Shown piece by piece: positions 1 to 6,282 of a DNA stretch of 6,976 bases. Location: the NCBI GenBank assembly GCA_002329495.1, contig DCTH01000061.1, forward strand, positions 3,782-10,757, in the 5' to 3' direction. A program made the position numbers and the translations under genes. The DNA is from Syntrophothermus sp. UBA1445 (GTDB lineage Bacteria; Bacillota; Syntrophomonadia; Syntrophomonadales; DTU052). Numbering within the stretch: the stretch's first letter is position 1; each line of letters opens with the position of its first letter. The notes beneath the pieces are model-generated. The model was not told the DNA's origin, did not search any database, and saw nothing but the letters and a program-made list of their open reading frames with translations.

Positions 1-756
1 CACCAGTTCTGACCTGGTCAAGGCTGCAATGCCGGCCACTGCTCCACCTAATGCCATTGAGCCAGTATCCCCCATAAAAACCCGGGCTGGATGGCGGTTA
101 AAGATGAGAAATCCTAAACAAGCGCCCGCTAAACTGGCAGCAAAGACTGCCAAGACCGGATGGGAGGTCATGAAACAGATGATTATCAAACCCAGGGCCA
201 CAATAAATGTCGATCCCGCCGCTAGACCATCCAGGCCATCAGTCAGGTTTACAGCGTTGGTAGTTGCCAGGAAGACGACTATAATGAACGGGTAATACCA
301 GTATCCCAGAGTAATGGCATCGCCTGAGAAAGGTATTATAATATCCGTACCCCTGAAGAGGCCGAATACCACATAAATGCCAAAAAGAAGGGCAAAGAAT
401 AATTGCATGGCCAGTTTTTCCCGGGCTCTTAAGCCCAACGACCTCCGCAGAACCACTTTAATGTAGTCATCCCAGAAACCGATCAGCCCAAAAGCTACTG
501 TTGCCGCGAGACACAGGATTACCTCCCGGCTGTGTCCTGCCATAGTCAAAGAGGCCAGAATCATAGCAGATATAATAAGGATTCCTCCCATAGTAGGAGT
601 ACCCGCCTTTCCCAGGTGGCGCGAGGGTCCGTCGCTGCGGATTACCTGACCGGCCTTCATCCTGGCCAGAAGTGGAATCAGGAAAGGACCCAGGACCGCA
701 GTGGTCAGAAAGGCTATTCCCATGGCAATCAGTGAAGTCGTGATATAATTGTTCAA
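1..756 (-). CDS. mraY: Phospho-N-acetylmuramoyl-pentapeptide-transferase (MraY), 3' end cut by window
   Basis: MraY is an integral membrane enzyme that transfers phospho-MurNAc-pentapeptide from UDP to undecaprenyl phosphate, giving lipid I on the inner face of the membrane. The window holds 252 codons of a family usually about 320 residues long. The C-terminal part, including the expected HHH motif, lies off the left edge. Visible family motifs are GTPTMGG (52-58), FWDDYIK (94-100, with the catalytic Asp pair at 96-97), NAVNLTDGLDGLA (167-179) and NRHPARVFMGDTGS (220-233, with the third key Asp at 230). Several hydrophobic stretches fit transmembrane helices, the first at about residues 8-29. 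The start is read as TTG at 754-756, because an AAGGAGGT site lies six bases upstream and no ATG or GTG is better placed. The next in-frame ATG is codon 12, inside the first hydrophobic segment. The gene follows murF after 29 bases, in the same operon. The family assignment is secure; the start codon is an inference. Confidence 0.96.
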   Translation of the reverse strand, partial: MNNYITTSLIAMGIAFLTTAVLGPFLIPLLARMKAGQVIRSDGPSRHLGKAGTPTMGGILIISAMILASLTMAGHSREVILCLAATVAFGLIGFWDDYIKVVLRRSLGLRAREKLAMQLFFALLFGIYVVFGLFRGTDIIIPFSGDAITLGYWYYPFIIVVFLATTNAVNLTDGLDGLAAGSTFIVALGLIIICFMTSHPVLAVFAASLAGACLGFLIFNRHPARVFMGDTGSMALGGAVAGIAALTRSELV

Positions 757-761
757 ATTAG

Positions 762-769
762 ACCTCCTT
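762..769 (-). promoter_or_regulatory. Ribosome binding site of mraY (supports a TTG start)
   Basis: On the minus strand this reads AAGGAGGT, a near-perfect match to the anti-Shine-Dalgarno end of 16S rRNA. It sits between the murF stop and the mraY reading frame. Six bases separate AGGAGG from the TTG at 754-756, and this fixes that TTG as the likely start. No ATG occurs between the site and codon 12. Confidence 0.85.
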
Positions 770-785
770 GAAAGAGTTGGACTCG

Positions 786-2135
786 TTATTTTGCAAGTAA
801 TGGATGTACGATTTCTTCCATATGCATTCCGCGAGATGCCTTGACCAGGATGACATCCCCAAGACGTAGCTCATTGCCGAGGAATTTAACCACATCGTCT
901 TTGTTTTCGAAATGTAGCGACAGGCCATTGAAACCAGCTGACCGAGCACCGTCCAGCAGGTATTTGGCCCTTTCTCCAACGGTCAGCAGGATATCTATCC
1001 CCATCGCCGCGGCTTTTTCCCCTACTATGCGATGACCATCCTTTTCGTAATAACCCAATTCAAACATGTCCCCCAGGACGGCAATTTTTCGTCGGTCACC
1101 GGCCCAATCATGAAGTACCTGCAATGCGGCCTTCATCGACTGGGGATTGGCGTTATAACTATCATCAATTATGGTAGTGTCGTTGATACCTGGCTTCAGA
1201 TTCAGCCGGCCAGCGGATGGCTGAAAACCGAGCAATCGCTCCTTGATTTCCTTGGGATCTACGCCCAACAACATCGCAGTTCCAGCCGCCGCAGCTACAC
1301 TCCCGGACAGGTGGGCAGCCGGGAAGGGCAGACTTAAAACCAGGTTGTGCCCCATAATATCCAGTTCAAATTGCGTCATCGGCCTCTGGTAACAAGTCGC
1401 TGTTACCCGCCAGTCACAGTCATGACCATGGCCAAAACGATACAATGACCCTTGAGATATATGAGCCCCGCGTAGTTCAGGCAAATCACCGTTAATAACC
1501 GCAAAATCGCGGACATACGAAAGGACTTCACATTTTGCCTTGACAATGTTTTCGATGCTCCCCATGGTTTCCAAATGCACCGGGGCGACATTGGTAATTA
1601 TGCAGCCCGTTGGTCGAGCTATCTGGGATAACAGGGATATTTCCCCCGGGCCCCGCATAGCCAGTTCGATGACGCAAGCCTGGTGGTAATCTCTCAAACC
1701 GAGGAGGGTTAAAGGAAGGCCAATTTCGTTATTGTAGTTTCCCGGAGTTTTCAAGGTGTTCAGGCTGCCCTCCAAACAAGCCGCCAACAGATCCTTGGTA
1801 GTCGTCTTACCTACACTCCCGGTAACAGCAATCACCGGAACAGCGTACTGTTTCCGGTGATAAGCGGCTAACCTCTGCAGAGCCAGGAGACAATCCTCTA
1901 CCTCTATGTACGGTCCTCCCTCAACTGGCCGGGAAACCACGGCTGCTCCTCCCGAAGCATACACCTGATTTACATAATCATGGCCATCATGATTCTCGCC
2001 CTTTAGGGCAAAAAAAATGGTTCCCTGTTTTACCCTTCGGGAGTCGGTTTCTACATCATTAATCATGATCTGACCATGACCAGAGGAAACCTTCCCTCCG
2101 ACGGCCTCGGCAATCTCTGATAAAGATCTATTCAT
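786..2135 (-). CDS. murF: UDP-N-acetylmuramoyl-tripeptide--D-alanyl-D-alanine ligase (MurF)
   Basis: MurF is a cytoplasmic ATP-dependent ligase that adds D-Ala-D-Ala to UDP-MurNAc-tripeptide, completing the pentapeptide precursor. The 449-residue product is of normal length. It has the three-part Mur ligase plan: an N-terminal UDP-substrate domain (about 1-100, with DSRRVKQGTIFFALKG at 31-46), a central ATPase domain and a C-terminal domain (from about 310). Motifs visible are the P-loop TGSVGKTTTK (105-114), GNYNNEIGLPLTLL (132-145), TNVAPVHLETMGS (181-193), SAGRLN (307-312), DDSYNANP (324-331), VLGDMFELG (353-361) and SRGMHMEEIV (434-443). The pattern GNYNNEIGLPL and the C-terminal SRGM..E motif separate MurF from MurC, MurD and MurE. 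The ATG start overlaps the end of murE and is served by AAGGA five bases upstream, inside the murE coding sequence. mraY follows after 29 bases. Nothing is missing or broken. Confidence 0.97.
   Translation of the reverse strand: MNRSLSEIAEAVGGKVSSGHGQIMINDVETDSRRVKQGTIFFALKGENHDGHDYVNQVYASGGAAVVSRPVEGGPYIEVEDCLLALQRLAAYHRKQYAVPVIAVTGSVGKTTTKDLLAACLEGSLNTLKTPGNYNNEIGLPLTLLGLRDYHQACVIELAMRGPGEISLLSQIARPTGCIITNVAPVHLETMGSIENIVKAKCEVLSYVRDFAVINGDLPELRGAHISQGSLYRFGHGHDCDWRVTATCYQRPMTQFELDIMGHNLVLSLPFPAAHLSGSVAAAAGTAMLLGVDPKEIKERLLGFQPSAGRLNLKPGINDTTIIDDSYNANPQSMKAALQVLHDWAGDRRKIAVLGDMFELGYYEKDGHRIVGEKAAAMGIDILLTVGERAKYLLDGARSAGFNGLSLHFENKDDVVKFLGNELRLGDVILVKASRGMHMEEIVHPLLAK
2128..2135 (-). other. 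murE/murF overlap (translational coupling site)
   Basis: On the minus strand the eight bases ATGAATAG contain both the murF start (ATG) and, in another frame, the murE stop (TAG). The murF ribosome binding site AAGGA (2141-2145) lies within the last codons of murE. Such an overlap commonly means that ribosomes finishing murE help start murF. That would keep two consecutive enzymes of the pathway at matched levels. The overlap is seen directly; the coupling is inferred. Confidence 0.8.
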
Positions 2136-3609
2136 GTCGTTCCTTTTCCCTTATGTATTCACGAGCTACAAGCCTATCATCAAAAGGATACACCTTTCCC
2201 TTGATGAGTTGATAGTCTTCATGCCCTTTTCCTGCAATTACCACCATGTCATCGGGATGAGCCAGGTATATGGCATGCCGAATCGCTTCTCTCCGGTCCG
2301 GAACCACTGCGTAATGGGCGGTTTCTTTTTCTTTCAGTCCGGCTACAATATCCTCGATAATAGCCAACGGATCCTCGCTCCTGGGATTATCAGAGGTAAC
2401 AATACTAAAATCACTGTACTGAGCAGCAATCTTACCCATTAATGGTCGCTTGGTCCGGTCCCGGTCACCACCGGCACCAAAAACTGTGATAATACGTCCT
2501 TCCGTTATCTGACGGGCGGTCTTAAGTATGTTCTCCATTCCATCCGGTGTGTGAGCGTAGTCGACGATAACCGAAAAGTCCTGCCCCTCATCAATACTCT
2601 CAAAACGGCCCGGCACACCCCGAACCTTTTCCAACGCCGTTTTGATTGTCTGGGGCGGTATCCTCTCTTCGAGGGCCCAGGCAATAGCAGCCAGGGTGTT
2701 ATAAACATTGAAGAACCCGGCCAACCGGATGTTCAGGGTTGTTTTTCCTTCCGGGTAAACCACATCAAAGGTCGATCCCCGAGAAGTTATCCGGACGCCA
2801 GTTGCTTTAACGGTTGCCGAATTGTGTATTCCGTAAGTAATCCTTTCACCCGGACTGGCACCCAAAAACCGATCAGCATGAGGATCGTCAGCATTGATCA
2901 CCGCAAACCGTCCCGATTCAACTTTGAGTTTTTCAAACAGCTTCAATTTGGCATCACAGTAACTTTCCAGGTCTTTATGATAGTCAAGGTGGTCCTGGGT
3001 TAGATTGGTGAATATCGCCACGTCGAAGTCGATTTCCCTTACCCTTCCCAGATCAAGTGCATGGGATGAAACCTCCATCACCAGGTACCTCCCGCCCTGA
3101 TCACGTACCCGGCTCATAAACCTTTCCAAATCCAGCGATTCGGGAGTAGTATTGGCCAGTTTCTCTTCATATCCCTGAAAAGTGGCATTAAGAGTACCGA
3201 TCAAACCAACCGCATATCCCGTCTCTTCGAGAATCGCCTTTATCAGATGGGTAGTAGTGGTTTTGCCATTGGTTCCCGTTACACCAATAACCCGGAGAGT
3301 CTGTGATGGCGCATTATAAAAGCGTGACGCCAGCAAAGGCAAAAGCTCACGGGTGTCATTAACTTGCACCATAGTACAATCCTCACACCCCGCAACCGGT
3401 TTTTCCACCAGAAGGGCACGAGAACCGTTCTTAACCGCCTGGGCCGCATAATTGTGTCCATCCGTTTTGAATCCGGGTATACAGATAAAGGCATCACCAA
3501 CATTTACATGCCGCGAATCATATTCAATCCCGGTGATTTCCTGACTCAGATCCCCTTGTAAAACCCGATAGTCAATACCCTTCAAAAGCTCCTTTAGCTT
3601 TGCCATCAT
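2128..3609 (-). CDS. murE: UDP-N-acetylmuramoyl-L-alanyl-D-glutamate--meso-diaminopimelate ligase (MurE)
   Basis: MurE is a cytoplasmic ATP-dependent ligase that adds the third amino acid to UDP-MurNAc-L-Ala-D-Glu. The frame gives 493 residues, the usual length. The N-terminal domain carries YDSRHVNVGDAFICIPG (30-46). The ATPase domain carries the P-loop TGTNGKTTT (111-119), NTTPESL (153-159), the EVSSHAL region (179-185) and DHLDYH (206-211). It also has YCDAKLKLF (217-225), whose Lys 221 is the expected carbamylated lysine. The C-terminal domain has YAHTPD (351-356), FGAGGDRDRTKRP (377-389), DNPRSEDP (407-414) and GKGHE (460-464). In this family DNPR marks enzymes that use meso-diaminopimelate, so a meso-DAP peptidoglycan is predicted. 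Two ATGs stand side by side at the start. The second (3604-3606) has the better spacing from AGGAGG, so the real protein may have 492 residues. The gene lies 18 bases after the PBP gene and overlaps murF by 8 bases. Confidence 0.97.
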   Translation of the reverse strand: MMAKLKELLKGIDYRVLQGDLSQEITGIEYDSRHVNVGDAFICIPGFKTDGHNYAAQAVKNGSRALLVEKPVAGCEDCTMVQVNDTRELLPLLASRFYNAPSQTLRVIGVTGTNGKTTTTHLIKAILEETGYAVGLIGTLNATFQGYEEKLANTTPESLDLERFMSRVRDQGGRYLVMEVSSHALDLGRVREIDFDVAIFTNLTQDHLDYHKDLESYCDAKLKLFEKLKVESGRFAVINADDPHADRFLGASPGERITYGIHNSATVKATGVRITSRGSTFDVVYPEGKTTLNIRLAGFFNVYNTLAAIAWALEERIPPQTIKTALEKVRGVPGRFESIDEGQDFSVIVDYAHTPDGMENILKTARQITEGRIITVFGAGGDRDRTKRPLMGKIAAQYSDFSIVTSDNPRSEDPLAIIEDIVAGLKEKETAHYAVVPDRREAIRHAIYLAHPDDMVVIAGKGHEDYQLIKGKVYPFDDRLVAREYIREKERHE

Positions 3610-3612
3610 GAA

Positions 3613-3618
3613 CCTCCT
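3613..3618 (-). promoter_or_regulatory. Ribosome binding site of murE (favours the second ATG)
   Basis: The minus strand reads AGGAGG, then TTC, then ATGATG. The first ATG (3607-3609) is only three bases from the site and the second (3604-3606) is six. Typical spacing is five to nine bases, which favours the second ATG. The choice changes the protein by one Met. Confidence 0.75.
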
Positions 3619-3627
3619 GTTGCCAAT

Positions 3628-5739
3628 TCACTCCAAGGGCTGGAAGCTAACCTTGATGGTCGCGCCGATCGGTACCCTGGTTCCTGCCTTGGGTGTTTGC
3701 TGGAAAGCCAATCCATAACCGTCAGGACTCAGATGCAGCCCCAGCTGCGACAGGACCCGGGCAACTTCCTTCATAGTTTTCCCTTCCAGATCAGGGATAG
3801 TTACCTGCCCCGATCCCTTCTGCTCTTCAACCGGCGATAGATAAACGATCACTCTTGAATTCTGGTTTACTGTGGTATTCGCTTTCGGAACCTGGCCCCA
3901 CACCAGGTCCCCATCTCCCTGAACCTGGGTATTTAACCCCGCCCTGCGCAGGGTCTGGACCGCTTCGTCAATCGGCAGATTTATAACATCAGGTACTTTT
4001 ACTTTCTTGGTCTTTTTGGTTTCCTCTTCCTGGGGTATCTCAGTACGAGGAACCTCAAGATAGCGCAGGCTGTCGGCCATAACCTCCCGGAAAACCGGTG
4101 CCGCCACCCAACCTCCGTAATATGGGTAACCCTGGGGAGCATCGATCACTATAATACAAACCAAACGAGGATCGTTGGCCGGGGCAAATCCCAGAAACGA
4201 GGCTACATATTCATTGCTCATGTAACCACCACCGGGGGCAATTTTCTGAGCAGTACCCGTCTTTCCCGCTACCCGGTACCCTTCAATAAAAGCATTGCGC
4301 CCACTACCATTTTGCACAACTCCTTCCAAAATCAAACATAACTCGTCAGCTGTCTCTTTGGAGATAACCTGGCGAACCTTGGTAGGAGCCACATTGCTCT
4401 TAACTTCACCATCAGGGGATAATACCTGCTTTAGCAGGTGAGGTTTCATGAGGGTCCCTCCGTTGGCAATCGCAGAAGCAGCGGTAACCAGTTGTATAGG
4501 GGTAACCGCGTTAGCCTGACCAAATGACATCGTAGCCAGGTCTACCTGAGTTGCTCTTGATTTGGGGACGGTTATCCCTCGCGCCTCACCGGGTATATCT
4601 ATGCCGGTCTTCTGGCCAAACCCAAAAGCATTGAGGTAACGATAGTAATTATCAAGTCCTAGTTTTAAACCGGTAGTTATGAAACCTACGTTGCAGGATT
4701 TTTCTACTACTTCATTGAAGTTCATGCTGCCATGACTGGTTCCGCCGGCACAGGATATGCTTCTGTTGGCTACCTTAATACTTCCAGGACAGAAGAACCT
4801 GTCACTGGCCTTGACTGCATCCTCTTCCAGGGCCGCAGCGGCGGTAGTAATCTTCATGGTTGAGCCAGGTTCATAGGCATCGTTAACCGCGAAATTGCGC
4901 CGGTTGCTGGCAGGATAGTCGTTATAATTGTTGGGATCAAAGTTGGGACGGGAAGCCATAGCCAGTATTTCGCCGGTTTTGGGATCCATTACTATGCCGC
5001 AAGCTGCCTTGGGCTTACGGAGCTCAACTGCTTTATCCAGTTCTCGCTCCAAGATGTATTGAATGGTCTCATCAATAGTCAAGACCAGATCTGATCCATC
5101 GGTTGGCGGAACATAGCGATGAGTAGCCTCCGGAATCTCACGGTTCCAGGCATCATGTTCGATCAGGAGCCGGCCATCGGTTCCTCCGATTAAGTCATCG
5201 TAATAGAGATCCAAACCGTCCAGTCCAGTGTTATCTATCCCTGATATCCCTAAAATATGACAGGCCAGTTTGCCTTTGGGATAAAAACGTCTGCTCTCTT
5301 CGGTAAGTCCTATCCCGTCAAGATCCAATTCCCTGAGCTTTTGGGATGTTTCAAAGTCAACCTGCCTCTTAACCCAGACAAAGCTGACCTGACGGGTAAT
5401 CCGCTCATAGACCTTTTCCTCATCCATTTCCAATACTTCAGCCAGTTTTTGCGCGGTTTCTCTGGCCTTTTTCGATGCTTTGATTTCGGCCGGAACTGCA
5501 TATACCGAATCGGTGCTGACAGAAATGGCCAGTTCACGACCATTACGATCGTACAGAATACCCCGTTTGGCTTTTACCGTAATATCTCGCATACGGTTGT
5601 CCAGGGCTCTTTCCGCCAGTTCTTCGCCCCTTACCACCTGAAGCCAGAAAAAGCGCCCCGCCAGGAGAATGATCACGCCAACAAATACGAAAAAAAGCGA
5701 CGCAATGCGCTTTCTTACTTGTAAATTGGTGGTTCTCAT
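3628..5739 (-). CDS. Class B penicillin-binding protein, FtsI/SpoVD type, with two PASTA domains
   Basis: This is a membrane-anchored D,D-transpeptidase that cross-links peptidoglycan on the outer face of the membrane. It has 703 residues. A short basic N-terminus precedes one membrane segment (about 12-34). The PBP dimerisation region follows (from about 50, with KRGILYDRNG at 58-67). The transpeptidase domain has all three active-site motifs: STMK (293-296, nucleophile Ser 293), SCN (348-350) and KTGTA (493-497). A charged linker (about 567-581) leads to two PASTA domains (about 580-635 and 645-700), which in related proteins bind peptidoglycan or partners. Cys 330 and Cys 349 lie at the spacing of the redox-active pair in Bacillus SpoVD, while two PASTA domains are the PBP2B pattern. 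The gene could therefore be the division PBP, the sporulation PBP or both, so I give no symbol. The ATG start has AGAGGTGG just upstream. It lies 35 bases after ftsL and 18 before murE. Confidence 0.95.
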   Translation of the reverse strand: MRTTNLQVRKRIASLFFVFVGVIILLAGRFFWLQVVRGEELAERALDNRMRDITVKAKRGILYDRNGRELAISVSTDSVYAVPAEIKASKKARETAQKLAEVLEMDEEKVYERITRQVSFVWVKRQVDFETSQKLRELDLDGIGLTEESRRFYPKGKLACHILGISGIDNTGLDGLDLYYDDLIGGTDGRLLIEHDAWNREIPEATHRYVPPTDGSDLVLTIDETIQYILERELDKAVELRKPKAACGIVMDPKTGEILAMASRPNFDPNNYNDYPASNRRNFAVNDAYEPGSTMKITTAAAALEEDAVKASDRFFCPGSIKVANRSISCAGGTSHGSMNFNEVVEKSCNVGFITTGLKLGLDNYYRYLNAFGFGQKTGIDIPGEARGITVPKSRATQVDLATMSFGQANAVTPIQLVTAASAIANGGTLMKPHLLKQVLSPDGEVKSNVAPTKVRQVISKETADELCLILEGVVQNGSGRNAFIEGYRVAGKTGTAQKIAPGGGYMSNEYVASFLGFAPANDPRLVCIIVIDAPQGYPYYGGWVAAPVFREVMADSLRYLEVPRTEIPQEEETKKTKKVKVPDVINLPIDEAVQTLRRAGLNTQVQGDGDLVWGQVPKANTTVNQNSRVIVYLSPVEEQKGSGQVTIPDLEGKTMKEVARVLSQLGLHLSPDGYGLAFQQTPKAGTRVPIGATIKVSFQPLE

Positions 5740-5774
5740 GCTACCCCACCTCTTTTGTGCCTAATAACAACTCA

Positions 5775-6260
5775 TCAAAAGGAACCCGTAAGTCCCACCT
5801 GGTTGAGTATGCTGGAGATTACCTGGTAATCCTTTTTCAGAGCAGCTGACTGCTGTACCTTTCCAGTGGTTTCATTGACTTTAGCCACCGAGGTCACCGG
5901 AGGTTCATACTGTAACGCCACCACATTTTCCGGCTGTGGCCTGAACATGCCCAGTTTCGTCTCTGCCTGGACCTGTACTCTATCCAGAGATGAAAGCTCT
6001 GCTATGGTGTATTCTATGCGGCGGTTTTCATTCTCCAGGGTAGCAATTTCCTTTTTCAACTCGACAATTTCGTAACCAAGTAACGCACTGTGCACGTATA
6101 AAAAGACTCCGATTACCGAAAAAGCAAATATGAATACGGTTAAGTTAAGTATCAGACTGGCTTTGTTTACCGAAAGACTTTTTCTATTCTTCTTCGGGTT
6201 GGTATTCGGGACCTCAGGCTCTAAGAACCCCGGTTGCTGTTTGAGTTCGGCCAATACCAA
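5775..6260 (-). CDS. ftsL: Cell division protein FtsL
   Basis: FtsL is a small bitopic membrane protein of the divisome that pairs with DivIC/FtsB through a coiled coil and helps activate septal peptidoglycan synthesis. The 161-residue product has a polar N-terminal region with a basic patch (NPKKNRK, 21-27), one membrane segment (about 35-57) and a coiled coil with charged heptads (about 62-95, EIVELKKEIATLENENRRIE region). After this comes the FtsL/DivIC-type motif KLGMFRP (102-108). A polar tail of nearly 50 residues follows, making the protein longer than Bacillus subtilis FtsL, which has roughly 117 residues. The family evolves fast, so the call rests on topology, the LGM motif and the position between rsmH and a class B PBP gene. 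The start is read as TTG (6258-6260) because GGAGG lies upstream and no in-frame ATG is near it. A TTG two codons downstream (6252-6254) is a weaker alternative. Confidence 0.88.
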   Translation of the reverse strand: MVLAELKQQPGFLEPEVPNTNPKKNRKSLSVNKASLILNLTVFIFAFSVIGVFLYVHSALLGYEIVELKKEIATLENENRRIEYTIAELSSLDRVQVQAETKLGMFRPQPENVVALQYEPPVTSVAKVNETTGKVQQSAALKKDYQVISSILNQVGLTGSF

Positions 6261-6270
6261 AATTATTCTA

Positions 6271-6275
6271 CCTCC
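6271..6275 (-). promoter_or_regulatory. Ribosome binding site of ftsL (TTG start)
   Basis: The minus strand reads GGAGG in the 22-base gap between the rsmH stop and the ftsL frame. Ten bases separate it from the TTG at 6258-6260, slightly longer than ideal. The only ATG nearby (6275-6277) opens a four-codon frame ending in TAA, so it cannot start ftsL. Confidence 0.65.
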
Positions 6276-6282
6276 ATCCGCT

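Noticed and set aside
29..735. Short plus-strand frames at the left end, which at first leave the region without an obvious gene
   Set aside because: The minus strand encodes MraY throughout, with all expected motifs. It was easy to miss because the gene starts with TTG and runs off the window edge.
2551..3003. A 150-codon open frame on the plus strand
   Set aside because: It lies wholly inside murE on the opposite strand, resembles no family I recognise and has no convincing ribosome binding site. The murE motifs on the minus strand explain the sequence.
5257..5724. A 155-codon open frame on the plus strand
   Set aside because: It is antisense to the N-terminal half of the class B PBP gene. 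The opposite strand encodes clear PBP motifs, so this is a shadow frame.
5740..5774. The largest gap between genes (ftsL to PBP) as a place for a terminator or promoter
   Set aside because: Only 35 bases are present. I see the PBP ribosome binding site but no hairpin with a T-run and no convincing -10/-35 pair.
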